Source of the DNA: Paratinospora sagittata
Taxonomy: Eukaryota; Streptophyta; Magnoliopsida; Ranunculales; Menispermaceae
Assembly (NCBI GenBank): GCA_035771175.1
Contig: CM069600.1
Location: 12,845,920 to 12,909,919 of the forward strand
Direction: 5' to 3'
DNA: 64,000 bases
The position numbers and the translations under genes were made by a program. The notes below the pieces were generated by a model that was not told where the DNA came from, ran no database searches, and saw only the letters and a list, made by a program, of their open reading frames with translations. This document shows positions 1-12,019 of this stretch, piece after piece (position 1 is the stretch's first letter; each line of letters starts with the position of its first letter).

Positions 1-865
1 TCCAAGAATTCAATCGAGCATGGGAATGGGATTCCGTCACCTTTGGGGGTTCGTGGGAGGGTAGTGGGACGCGCTTAAAGTGGTCTGGTAAAAAAAAAAC
101 CCTGTGGTTTGGCCTTGGTGAAGCCGAACAGTTTACTAAAATTTTCAGTTTTCTTAATAACTTGAATTTCGGATGGGGGTCCAAGAATTCAACAAGGCAT
201 GAGAATGGGGTTCCGGCTCCTCTGGGAGTTCATGGGAGGGTAGTGGGATGCGCTCAAAGTAGTCCGGTAAAAAAAAAACCCCTGGTTTGGCCTCGGTGAG
301 GTCGAACAGTTTACTAAAATCATCGATTTTTCTTAATAACTTGAATTCTGGATGGGGGTCCAAAAATTCAATCGGGCATGGGAATGGGGTTCCGTCACCT
401 TTGGGGGTTCGTGGGAGGGTAGTGGGACGCACTCAAAGTGGTCTGGTAAAAAAAAAACCTCGTGGTTTGGCCTCGGTGAGGCCGAACAGTTAACTTTAAT
501 ATTTGGTTTTTCTTAATAACTTGAATTCCAGGGGTCCAAAAATTCAACCGGGCATGGGAACGGGGTTTTGTCGCCTCTGGGGGTTCGTGGGAGGGTAGTG
601 GGATGCGCTCAAAGTGGTCAGGTAAAAAGAAACCCTGTGGTTTGGCCTCGGTGAGGCCGAACAATTTACTTTAATCTTCGATTTTTCTTAATAAGTTGAA
701 TTCCGAAGGGGGGTCCAAAAATTCAACCGGGCATGGGAACGGGGTTCTGTCACCTCTGGGGGCTCGTGGGAGAGTAGTGGGATACCCTCAAAGTTGTCCA
801 GTAAAAAAAAAATCTCGTGGTTTGGCCTCGGTGAGGCCGAACAATTCACTTTTAATTCTTTCTTT
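1..865. repeat. Tandem repeat array, ~179-bp unit, about 4.8 copies
   Basis: Five units begin near 1, 180, 360, 534 and 713 and the array runs off the left edge. Each has the same order of landmarks: an AATTCAA anchor, GGCATGGGAATGGGGTTC or close variants, a GGGAGGGTAGTGGGA block, an A-run of 8-10 followed by CCC, and TTTGGCCTCGGTGAGGCCGAAC. Spacings are 174-180 bp. The open reading frames here are only the repeat read through. It looks like a minisatellite or a repeated part of a larger mobile element; no coding function is visible. Confidence 0.9.
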
Positions 866-894
866 TTTAATTAGGCCTTTTTTTTATATAAGAA

Positions 895-1110
895 TACATA
901 AATGGGCGGCATGGGTTTTTAAATTTTTTTACCCAATGGGCGGAATGGGTTTTTTAATTTTTTTAACCCATGCCGCCCATTCATGGTTTTTAAGTTTTTT
1001 AGCCCATGGGGCCCATTCAATGGGCGGCATGGGCTTTAGATTAAAAAAAAAAGGGGGAGATGGGCAACTTTTGGACAGCGTGGCGCCTTGTTGTCCAAAA
1101 GTTGCATACT
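895..1110. repeat. Palindromic, inverted-repeat-rich segment
   Basis: AATGGGCGGCATGGG occurs near 901 and again near 1018, and its exact reverse complement CCCATGCCGCCCATT lies between them near 967. Just right, GCAACTTTTGGACA and its reverse complement TGTCCAAAAGTTGC enclose a 14-nt loop at about 1064-1105. Both would form stems. This resembles a decayed MITE or foldback end, but no target site duplication was established. Confidence 0.6.
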
Positions 1111-1261
1111 TTTGGATATAGTAGTTTTTGATGTCTTTTTGTGGATATTAAAAAAATATCATGCCTTTGTATGGAAAAAATCTCGTTATGCAGGTTGAGA
1201 ATTCCAACACTAAGTGTCATTGATAGTGTGTTATTGCAATGGTACTGGGTCATTATTGGCT

Positions 1262-1495
1262 TGGATAGCTAATAAGCATTGGTTCGAGGGTTTAAGCGGT
1301 TGGTCTATTTCACAAGGTCGGAGGTTCGAGGCGGAATTCTGATGGGGTGGATACTAAATTTTGTCCATTTCTCTTATTGACGCAGAGTGGCTGTGTGGAC
1401 AGACTGTAGGCCAACTTTGAGGGGCCGTCGGGTCTTACGTGGCTCGGATTTCCTACGGAGTAGGGTGGGTATCGGGTTATACTTATTTCTTCTAA
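1262..1495 (+). mobile_element. SINE-like unit, tRNA-related head
   Basis: GGAGGTTCGAGGC near 1319 resembles a pol III B box, preceded by a weak A-box-like GCGGTTGGTC about 30 nt upstream. A non-coding body with GC-rich blocks follows and ends near an A-run. The arrangement is typical of plant tRNA-derived SINEs. The A box is weak and no flanking duplication was found, so a non-SINE repeat with a chance B box remains possible. Confidence 0.4.
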
Positions 1496-2199
1496 CAAAA
1501 AAAAATTATTGACTTGGATAAACGAGAAACGCAAAGGGATTTTGTATTTGTTGTGTGTGTGCTTCGAATTGTGGCACAGTTGTGTGCATGTCTGCAATGA
1601 AGAAGAAGTTTAGTGAGTGCGATCAAAAAAAGAAAAGAAAAAAAAGTAAGTCAAACGCGTGTTTTTAGACTTGAGATTTGGTTGGTGGAAGTTGTTTACT
1701 AAATTAACTTCCAGAGCATTGGATTTTCTCATTATAAGGAGATAGGTGGTTTTGAGTTGGCGATAAAATTTTATTAATTGCCTCCAACCACGATTTGAAT
1801 CAACCGTCATCCCATCTTTTGATAGAAAGAAATTTGTTTGATGGAGTAAGCAAATGCAGACTTTATTTGCCTACCAAGAACTATTAGACATAGAAAAAAA
1901 AGGGTTTGTCAATCCAAGAGACAATGCACCGACATATCAACAAGATACAATATGTGAAAATAGAAAGAAGGAAAAATAAAGTATTATATTTATTCTTCAG
2001 ACTCTTGATGATGTAGCATTCAAAAAGGTACAAAGGGAAACTACTACAAAAGAGCCATAGGACGTTTTAGAAAGTCCTACAAAGGTGCGGACAAGGCAAG
2101 GAAAGTATGTCAGACTTTGAGGCATTTGTTTGAGTTACTACAAATGGAGGACTCAAAATCAGTTAAGGCATATATTAACCAAAAGCAAGTCTAATCATG
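1496..2199. other. No gene recognised
   Basis: AT-rich sequence without a convincing reading frame, RNA gene or repeat boundary. It lies between the SINE-like unit and the start of the Athila/Tat-like element. Confidence 0.5.
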
Positions 2200-3726
2200 A
2201 ATATTTGTATTGCAAATACACAACAATCAAGTTATAATATATCGAGGTGAGTTGGATTATCGTCCACAAAGAAAGTGAAGTCTACTATTAATAATGCCCA
2301 AAACTATAATGATTTTAATTTTATCTAGGTGATCAAATAGGGATGAATTAATTGCTATAATGTAAAATAAACAAAATCAAGCAAAATCAAATGTACTTTG
2401 GAAAGAAATCAATGGATTTGTAACTTTATAGCGTTGATATCACTATGTTGTTTCTTATGATCACTAAACATTATTTTGTTGAATTAAATCCTGAATTTAT
2501 AAATCATGAATCCTTACCCATACAAATCCCTCTCTCGAGTGGAAATTGGAACGTCTACCCTTAAGCTATCAATTCCCTATCCCGAGTGCAAATTAATAGA
2601 TCAAGAATGTTGTAAGTTCTATGATTCATTTTAATAGATTTCAAAGGGATTCATAGGTCTCCCGACTCAATATTAATACCCTAGGTTACAATTTCTTAGA
2701 TCCAATTCAATATCACCTTTCCCGAGTGTAAGACATCAAATCTAAGATTATTCAAAGAGTGATCAGCAATTTGAAAGCATTAAGCATAGATAATTGTAAA
2801 TAAACCTAGAAAAATTCTCAATAACTCATAAACAATAATCAAATCATAAGATCCAACATAGATCAATCAAAACCCTAGATTAAAAGTTTAGCTCATATTC
2901 AAATCCATAAGTACAAGATAGAAATTCAAAGAAGAAATCATAGAGATAAGTTGAATTGAAAGAAAAAGTAAAGAAACTCCCTTCACAAGTGAGAAATCTC
3001 CTTCTTCTTCTTCCTCTCTAATAACCTGCAACTTCTCCTTCTTCTCCAAGCTTTCTCTCTTGCCTCCTTCTCTAAACTCTCTCTAAAACTTCAATAAAAA
3101 TGCAATAGAATGTGCTAGATTATAATAAAATGACCTAATAAAACCCTAAAACGAGTTGTATATAAAAGTGGGTGAAAAGACCAAAAGAGGGCAATCAAAA
3201 TTTAAAAATCCACACTTCCGGGTTTACTGGCACCGTGGCGCCCACCCACTGTCTCAGCCTTATGTCTCACGTACCTGGGTGCCACGGTGCCCACACCCTA
3301 TTTTCTCCAGTTTTGTGTTTTTTTTGTGTGTGTTGTGGACTTAGCCATTTTCCCAACTTTTTGGACTTGTTTTCTTCACTCTTCCTCCACTTTTTGCACA
3401 TGTTCTTGGCCTCATTTCAACGACATTTGAACATCATTTCAACCACTTTAAACGCTTATTTACCTACAAAACAAATAAAAAACACAAGCATATACTATGA
3501 AATGAATCAAATCACTAACTATAAAGAAATGAATTCTAAGTAAAAGATTCCTAAAATACTAATAAGTAACAAAATATGGTTTATTCATGATTGAAATCTA
3601 TAAAGACCTAAAATAAAACCTAAATGAACCTAAAGCAACTAAGTATGATAATCATTCAAAAATACCTAAAACCTAAACAAATAAACCGAAAAGTCTAACA
3701 AATAACTACTAAAACTCAACTTATCA
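2200..3726 (-). mobile_element. 3' LTR of an Athila/Tat-like Ty3 relic
   Basis: Read on the minus strand, a purine tract (AAGTTTGGGGGAA, about 3728-3740) is followed by TTGATAAG. This is the usual polypurine-tract-to-LTR boundary in this group of plant Ty3 elements, and it sets the right end at about 3726. The left end is approximate, placed near a motif reading ATCGAGGTGAGTTGGATTATC on the plus strand that is common in such LTRs. No long reading frame is present. Confidence 0.55.
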
Positions 3727-6560
3727 AATTCCCCCAAACTTAGACTTTGATCGTCCCAAGCAAAGAGAAAAATGAAGTTGAACAAACGACTCTTCACATA
3801 TTCCAGAATGAACAAGGGTTTGATTTGTAAAAATGGATTTTCATGATCTTAAAGACAACACACATTTCATAAAACAAAACTCGAGGAAAACTTTGAAAGT
3901 TTAAAACTTGTTGTCTAGAATTTCAATCTACAAAATCATGTCTTCTTTTCTATCCTCATTGACAAACAAGCAAAAGAATCATTCACATGACCACTCATAA
4001 ATCATATAGACCAATGCAAGCAAGATAAAAAAATATGATCTCAACAAAACAAAACATGAACTTCATATGCTTGCTTTTCACATTTCTCTCCACTAATGTA
4101 GGTCTCACACCAATAAAGATCAATAGGACTTTATTGAGCATGTAATGTAAGGCCAATGGTAAGGATATGACAACATGGATAAAATGAAGCTCAATACACC
4201 CAAAACCCCTTTGATACATAACACTTTTACACATCCCATGCCTTACAAAATGAACCAAACCCAACACATTATCCAAAACAGAATTTTTCAACATTTTCCA
4301 TACACATTACCTCCAACATACCCCAAAACTTATTCATTTCATTCAATGATAAAAAAAAATACTTTTTCTTTTCATTTTTCATTCTTTTTCATTCTTTTTA
4401 ACTCATTTTGAGCCATTTTGAATCTTTTCTAGTCACCTTCACATAACATTTTCATTCCATAGCACATTTATACAAAATTTCTCATGAAAAACAATCCAAC
4501 TCATTACAAGTCACCTCTTTCAAAGAGTTAAAGGTGCAGGGGTGAAAAATAGGGGAAATTCAATCAAAGGCCTTGGTTAATCATTTAAGGTGACAATGAA
4601 CAATATATGAGGCTTAAAATAGGGTTACTAGGGGTAATACAACATCTAGGTGGGTTTATGGCTCAATCTGTTCAAACATGGCCTAAATCATATCTCTCAT
4701 GGTGTGATTCCTAAGATTTCGCCTTAAGAAATGATCAAACAAGTTCAAGAGTTCAGTTTGAAAAGTGAGATTTAATGATGCTTGACTTGCAAAATCTCAA
4801 TTGAAAAGCAAGTGGAACTCATGATCATGATTTCATACTCAAAAAGTCAACAAGAATGTCCAATAAACATGACAAAGCAGATCAAACACACAGACTTAAG
4901 AGTACTTTCTAATTTTCCAAAAGTGATGCTTAGAAATAAGTGCTAATCCTATTATAGATCATCTATACAAAATCAAATCAAATCAGAGCTCATAAAGGAA
5001 TTTGGATTTATTCATAGATCAAAACTCATCAAAAACAAAAATTTTCACAAAAACTCAAACATAAACTTTTTCACTAAAACATAAAATTCAAACTCTCCCC
5101 CAAACTTAAAATTGGCATTGTCCTCAATGCAACACATCCATAATGGAAAGAGAAAAAATATAAGGAAACTCCCTACAGGTAGAGGCTTCCACAATGATTC
5201 TCCTTCTCTTGGTAGTGATGAGGACCCCCAAACTTGAATTGAGTACCTGGGGAAGGACAAAAAGAGATGTCATTAGTAAAAAGTACAAAACTAAAAACTC
5301 AACTTCTATACTACAATGACTAAAAATAAAACAAAACATCAATACTAAAAATCGATTGGGTTGCCTCCCAACAACCGCTTGTTTCTAGTGCCCTCGCCCT
5401 GATGTCGCTTACTGATGTGCCCCTATCTAGGATACTATCTGAGTGATCGGATAGTATTTCTCCAATAAAATTCTTCTTGTTCGGCTTCGTCAAAACTCTG
5501 AAGTCGGTCAAACCAACTCCTGCTCGCTTAACGAGCAAACTCACTAAAGCTCCATAGGGCAATGCCCTCGTGTAGTGTCGCGTCCCGGTGATATGATTAA
5601 TGATAACATGGGACAAGCGAATCCTCGTGCAACTATGCATGCACCAAAGAACGAAAGCATCAAGACGATTTACCTTTGCATGCGAGCTCACCTAAGGAAT
5701 GATGACCCTCGAGATAATATTAATAAAGATCTTGAGCCGCAACCCGAAAATGTTGTTGGACACTGTCAACACCCCATGTCCTAGCTCCACTCCAAACATG
5801 GTCCTCAGCGTTGTGATATGATTATAAAGAGGAAAGATTATCTCATCATCCCCCCCAGAATAAGAGAATGTGGGATCATCAGAGGAAAAACCAAATATCT
5901 CATCTAGAATAGATGAAGATATATCAATGTCGTGGCCAATAATCCTTGAGCGATAATGAAGGGGATCACGCTAGGAACATGAGTAAGCCCAAAGTAGAAA
6001 ACTTGGACTAACTTAGTGTAGATGGTTTCACCATGAGAGAGGAATCGCTCTCATCTCATCTCGTTGAAGTGAGTGGAACAGAGGCATATAAATCATCGTA
6101 AAGTCGTCAAATTTGACTTGGACGCTCGGAGCGAGACATTGAGTGTCATATGGCCCTGACGACAACCACAAGAAGTGGAGGTCGACAGGTGGGTGAAGCC
6201 ACAGGAGCGAAAAGGGTAGCATCATCATCCGAAGAGGATGATAAGGATGATAAGGTGCAATTGAGAGGGCTCGTGAGGTGGTCGTGAGGCACGGGGTCCC
6301 CTCATGGAAAGTGAAGTGGGTGTGGGGGACTCCCCAACCCCTAGACGTCTCTGTGTAAAGGATTCGCAGATCTCCAATCGACGCTTAGAAGCCGTTGTTT
6401 TCTTTGGTGGCATTTCTTCAAACACTTTGTGTGCAAATAACGTGAACCTAAGGGTTTTGGGTGAAAAATTGAAGAAAACGGGAACAAAACAGATCAAAAC
6501 GAAGGTAGGAAGTCGAGGACGATATGGGAACGAGAAAAACAAGCTATAAAACTTGTATTT
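3727..6560 (-). mobile_element. Internal region of the Athila/Tat-like relic
   Basis: Most of gag-pol is missing. Near 5352 the plus strand reads GGGTTGCCTCCCAACAACCG, a phrase I associate with the region downstream of pol in Athila/Tat-type elements. At the right end a minus-strand frame (about 6420 down to 6225) begins MPPKKTTASKRR, basic like the start of an Athila gag, but it soon loses similarity. The piece looks like an internally deleted, non-autonomous copy. No protease, reverse transcriptase or integrase motif is visible. Confidence 0.5.
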
Positions 6561-6570
6561 CTATGAAAAA

Positions 6571-6868
6571 TCGAAGGAGAAATGAGAAAAATTCAAGAAA
6601 AGTTGAGAAAATTGGCGGTTTTGGTGATGAATGGGTGGATTTCATGATGTTTTGGCAATAAAAACAATGGATTTGATGATTGTGATGAATGGGAAGGTGT
6701 TTGGAACAATCAAATCGAAGGAGAAATGAGAAAAAGAAAATTCAAGAAAAGTTGAAAAAATTGGCGGTTTTGGTGATGAATGGGTGGATTTCATGATGTT
6801 TTGGCAATAAAAACGATGGATTTGATGATTGTGATGAATGGGAAGGTGTTTGGAACAATCAAATCGAA
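6571..6868. repeat. Two-copy tandem duplication (~144/149 bp)
   Basis: A unit starting TCGAAGGAGAAATGAGAAA at 6571 is repeated at 6715 and ends near 6864. The copies are nearly identical apart from a 5-bp insertion and a few substitutions. It sits between the Athila/Tat-like relic and the gag-only element. No coding role is seen. Confidence 0.85.
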
Positions 6869-6949
6869 AGGAAATGAGGTTTTGATGATCGGGTGTGAGT
6901 ATAAAGGAGAAACGATGGTGAAGAAATGAGAAACAAGCTCTCGGGTTGC

Positions 6950-8050
6950 TTGTTTATGTTTCGTCATCAAACAAAGGAGCGCGTTCCTCTTAAGAGAAGT
7001 GTGTTCCTATGTTCTCTGCAGAACACCTCTTGGTGTTCTTGCAGATGAGTGTGTTCCTCTCTAGATGAGCGCGTTCTTTTAGAACATAGATCACTAAATG
7101 TTGTGATTTTTTTATTTTCTTGATTTCCACTTTGATTAAACTGATAATTTATGATAATTCAAGAAACTTTTGGTCATTCTAGGTGAACAATACACACATC
7201 AAATGATAGAAACATTATAATCAAAATCATTCACACCAAAATAACACATACAAGAACATCAACAATAATCCATACAAGATTAACATTAATGAATCATGCA
7301 TCATTATTAGAAGTAATACATGCAAGATTATTAAGTAATACATGTACAATTATCATAGATGATATATATATTCAGGTGAACATAAAATATTTATCATTCA
7401 CACATTCACATGAATACATTGGAAGTAATAAGATATATAAGTTTCAACATACATACTTCTAATCAAATTGAGCAATAATCACAATATCAATTTAGTATCA
7501 ATGCTCAATAACATTATTCAATATCAAATGGATTAGTACATATAAAAATTTTAAGCACATGATCCATTTAATATAAGTCAACATTCTTCATCTGAACATA
7601 TGATTATCGATTTTAGCAAGTTCATAAGATAAACATGTACATATTACATAGCTTAATCAATGAACAAATGTAAATCATTCAAAGCATGTTCAAATTGATT
7701 AACTTTAAGACATAGGCAATAAGATATGATAATCATTTTAGTCAAGCCTAAGATATTTTCAAAGTCATAGAAATAATACGCTTAAGCATAGTATGACATG
7801 AAAATTCATCCAACTCAATCATCACTCAAGCAAGTATTAACTACTCATCACTAATGTGATATGTGCAATATAAGTGATATGACAAGTATCATGCTTGAAT
7901 GGACATTAAATGCTTCAACAAAGACATATCTCTTAATACACAATTGATTTATGCTTAAGAGGATATGTTCAAGCCATTTGTGGAATAACACAATAAAAAT
8001 ATTTGAGATTTAAATAGAAGTGTTACCCACAAGCGAAGACCGATCAAGAA
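6950..8050 (-). mobile_element. Possible truncated 3' LTR of the gag-only element
   Basis: This AT-rich stretch lies directly downstream (minus sense) of the gag relic. At its left it carries the motif GAGCGCGTTC several times (about 6965-7080), which is otherwise confined to the 5' LTR of the same element (10737-11090). I infer a diverged, left-truncated 3' LTR. Outside the motif block I could not align the two LTRs by eye. Confidence 0.35.
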
Positions 8051-8053
8051 TCA

Positions 8054-9320
8054 CTAAGGAACCTTAAAACTTGCATTTTGATCATCGACTGTGTTGCTCG
8101 AGTCCTTGCTCCATCCAAAATGTTTCCTAATCATCTTTGGAAACCTTTGAATGTGTATTTGTATGTTCAGATCTTCGTCTTCATCAGTTGAGGTGAAAGT
8201 AATTGAACTACTAGTTGTAGTGCTTGAAAGTTGGTCTTCCTCAACTTGTTCTTCTTCATAGCTCATATTCTCCAGTGATGATATTTCATTTTCGTTCACT
8301 TCATCTTGGTTATCATCACTTGGTAGATTGGCAAGTATTTCTCTTCTTTCAGATGAATCATCACTCTCTTCAGAAGAGGTTTTCAGTCCGCTTAACACAT
8401 AGAGTACTCTTTCAAAATTGTTGTTAAACGGATCACTGAACTTTTCAATAAAATTGACTTTGTATTTCCAATTAGTCGGAAAACCCTCTAATAAAAATAC
8501 TTAACCAACATCTGATGAGGATAGGTTACTCCATAACTTTGCAAATCACTTGCTAATTCCATAAACCTATTAAGTCCCTCATCAACTGATTCCTCAAGTA
8601 AGAACTTGAAATTTTCATTCGATATTTTAAGAACTTGAAATTTTCATTCGATATTTTTAACACTTTAGTTCTTACTGTGGTTTCATCCTTGACTTCGATG
8701 GATATCAGTAAGTTGCAAAACTCTTCCAAGGTGAAATCCCATGGATTAAATGTTTCTACAATGCTTGTAAGATTTTCAGCCCATACTTTCGGAAGCTTGT
8801 CAGTAAAGCAGACTGCGTTAATCCCACTTGGTATGTCTTGACCCAGACTTTTTAAATCTTCAAGAATTTATTTGAACCTAAAACACGCACACGCCTCTTC
8901 AATTGGTTCATTATCAAGAAATATAAAGTCTTCAAATCTTTTATCTGCATCCTTGAGCCTTGATTCTTTATTATCAAGTGGCTCATAGTGAACCAAGTGA
9001 AGAATTTCTCAAACTTCTTTTGCAATCTTGCATTCACTAACTTGTTCTAAATCATCATCCGGGAGAATGCAAAACAAAGCATACACCACTTTGGAATTTA
9101 GACGATACTCTTTTGTTTCCTGCATGGTTCATAGCTCGGTTGGCTTGTCGGGAAGAGTATAACCATTTTCCACCATTTCCCAAAAATCAACGTCTTGTGA
9201 TCTCATAAATGTTTTCATGAGAATCTTTCACTCATGAAACTTTTCTTTTCTAAACAATGGTGGTCTATTGGTGTATTTATCGTTGTCCATAGTATAGTTA
9301 GTTGGGTACTGCCCTGCCAT
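8054..9320 (-). pseudogene. Ty1/copia gag relic
   Basis: The minus strand starts at 9320 with MAGQYPTNYTMDND, followed by RPPLFRKEKFHEWK (the FxGxxFxxWK-like start of plant copia gag) and ELWTMQETKEYRLNSK. Further on KVWAENLTSIVETF and EGLNRFMELASDLQSYG match the UBN2-type gag core. An acidic Ser/Glu-rich segment ends at 8054. Frameshifts, stops and a 29-bp direct duplication near 8602-8659 break it. No protease or polymerase follows, so the element is gag-only. It would have packaged element RNA in particles; it is now non-functional. Confidence 0.7.
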
Positions 9321-9364
9321 CTTACTCAAATAAATTGTTTGATAACTTTGAGGCAAAAACCCGA

Positions 9365-9374
9365 TCTGATACCA
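9365..9374 (-). promoter_or_regulatory. Primer binding site (initiator tRNA-Met type)
   Basis: The minus strand reads TGGTATCAGA two bases after the LTR end (..GGCCAACA), the classic start of a site pairing with the 3' end of initiator tRNA-Met. It fixes the orientation of the gag-only element and the inner end of its 5' LTR. Confidence 0.8.
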
Positions 9375-9376
9375 CT

Positions 9377-11676
9377 TGTTGGCCCAGTATTATAGTCCAA
9401 GAGCGGGGTGAATTGAACTTGGCGGATTTTCGCATTACGTTTCGGTTAAAGTAATTAAACAGATAAAGTGCACAGTAGGTAACAATCAAAATAAACAAGT
9501 GCAGGAAAAATGAATGGACACAACGATTTAGAGTGGTTCGGTTCCCCTTGAACCTATGTCCACTACCCAATCACTACGATTAGGATTTCCCAATACACTA
9601 TTGGCTAATAAACTTACAGGCGTGACTAAAAGCCGTTTACACTAACCAACACAAGGGCTTGGTTAGAAATCCATACACGCTAACCTACACAAAGGCTTGG
9701 CTAGAAAGCCACACACTAGCCTACACAAGGGCTTGGCTAGAAAGCCTTACTGTAACCAACTTACGGGCATGGCTACGAGCCGTACAAGATATGGTATAGT
9801 CCCGATTGACAAACACGTCAAAAATACATCAAGATTACAAATGATAAAGAGAAGTGTTCTAAAACATTGTCAACAATAATGAGTGTACAATCTTGAATGA
9901 GTAAACACTACTATTCCAACCACAATATTTTAAATGATGTGAAGTGTTGAAATAGATGATTTCAAATACATGCAATCGATTCAAATATAAATGATATGAA
10001 ATCAAGAATCGAATAAGCACATGTATTCAAATATTGATTTTAACAATGATATGTATAAAGCTCAAGAATCAATATGAAATAATGATCAAGACTTGATGAT
10101 TCTAAATATATAAATGATTAAGATCAAGAATCAAAATGTTCAAGTAATGATCTATGAACTCGATTCAATATAGTATAAGTTTAGCACATAAATCGATACT
10201 ACATTAGATATATGAAACCACTAAACAAGATAATGGAATATGAAGGTCAAACATGGTTTCACAAGGAGTACTTAAATCAAAACGGTTTTTCAAGATATAA
10301 ACTTAAGCACAAAACTGATTTGTTCAAACAAAATCACAAGAATCAATATAAAGAAATTTTACCCAACTTAGGTAAGGATGAAGCTCAGAGATTTTTCAAG
10401 TGTGATGATGGTTGAGAGATATCTTCTTCATTGACGATCAAGAATCAACAATATGTGAATGAATCACTCAAAAAAGTCTTGATCGAAGGTTCAAGAGGTT
10501 TACACAAGGTTCTCAAAGAGTTTGAAGGATTTGGAGAACTATACGGAAGTATGAATCAAATAGACAAATGTAGTTGAACTTTTGCTTTGAAAGATGTTTA
10601 AAAACACTCAAGAACTTCTTTTGGACTTGTAGAAATCAAAGTATGAAAAACGGCACAAGTTCTATAATTTTGCAAGCGTTGTTCTTCAAAAGAGCAAGTG
10701 TGGTATTTATAGAAAAACACCAGACGGAGGCACAAGAACGCATTCCTCAATGAAGGAGCACGTTTCTGCTTTAAAATCTGAAACTTTTTAGATTTCCCTC
10801 CAATCAAGGAACATGTTTCTTATATGAGGAGCGCGTTCCTTAATATGTCTGTTGGGCATAGGAGCGAGGTCCTTCATCAAGAACCACTGACTCTACAAAA
10901 TTTCCTATTTTGCCTTTGACTACATGAGTGTGTTCCTAATAAGAGGAGCGCGTTCTTTTTTCCTTGATCAGAAAAATCTGAGTCTCGAAAAAAACCACAG
11001 GAGCACATTCCTTAAACTCTGATAAAAAAAATCTGAGTCTCGAAAAAATGCATAGGAGCGCGTTCCTTAAAAGAGGATCGCGTTCCTTCATGGTGAAGTG
11101 ATAGAAACCCGATTTTTTGATAAAAAAGAGTTTAAGACATTGTCAAACATATAAACTAACTTTCAAAACATTTTTGACAAGATTGAACTACAATTGACAA
11201 ATATAAACACGTGTAAAACGATCAATTAAAACAAATGATTAATACATTCAATGAGATACACGTAAAACAATAAAACCATGTAAAGTTGGTAATACGAGTG
11301 CATGATAATCAATGATATAAATATGCATAATAAACAATTTGAACTATATGATTGCACAATAATAATGATAATGTGTGTGAATGCAAAATCAATATAATAA
11401 TTGTGTATATGCATGAGTATGATAACCTATATGCATGATTTTCAAAAAGATGCAAGACATATTGTGGTTGGAACCTGTAATGATTACTCTACAACACTAA
11501 CATTCTAAACAAGAATTACAAACATGAAGCTCTTGAATCTTCGTGCAATATTGTTTCATCCACATGCTTTGACAGTATAGTTGAATCCATCTAATATAGC
11601 TAGTTAGCACTAAAACAACTACATCAAAGAGATTAGTGATCACAAATATGTTGTTTGTAATCAACAAAACAAAACA
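9377..11676 (-). mobile_element. 5' LTR (~2.3 kb) of the gag-only copia-type element
   Basis: The inner end is set by the primer site at 9365-9374 and reads TGTTGGCCCAGTA on the plus strand. The outer end is placed at 11676, where the minus strand begins TGTTTTGTTTTGTTG as in SIRE-like LTRs; this end is less certain. Motif GAGCGCGTTCCT recurs at about 10737-11090. A fragment of the same LTR family is found at 60659-60860. No coding content. Confidence 0.6.
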
Positions 11677-12019
11677 GGATGAGAGTCGTTATATCAACAA
11701 AACCAAATAGTTTTGTACTATCCTTTCCTATAGAACAAACGAAAAAAAATGGTTTTTTTAAAAAAATTTACTATAATTCATTGAATTAACAATTTAACAT
11801 ATTTCACATGTAGAAATGCCAAGAAGAGGTGAGAGTGCATCATCAGGTGAATTGGGTACCTGTGGGACCAGACCTACGGCATCAAATAGGAGATGACACC
11901 TACTTCAATCTAATTTTCCTAGTACCCAAGAAGATATGGAGTAAGAGGAAGAAATAGATGAAACTATCACAAATGTACCTCAACCAATACTGAAAATGTC
12001 CCGATTGAGGATGATGATG
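11677..12019. other. No gene recognised
   Basis: A short plus-strand frame from about 11816 begins MPRRGESASSGE, which could be a fragment of a transposon protein, but it stops within 30 codons and I do not recognise it. Confidence 0.3.
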
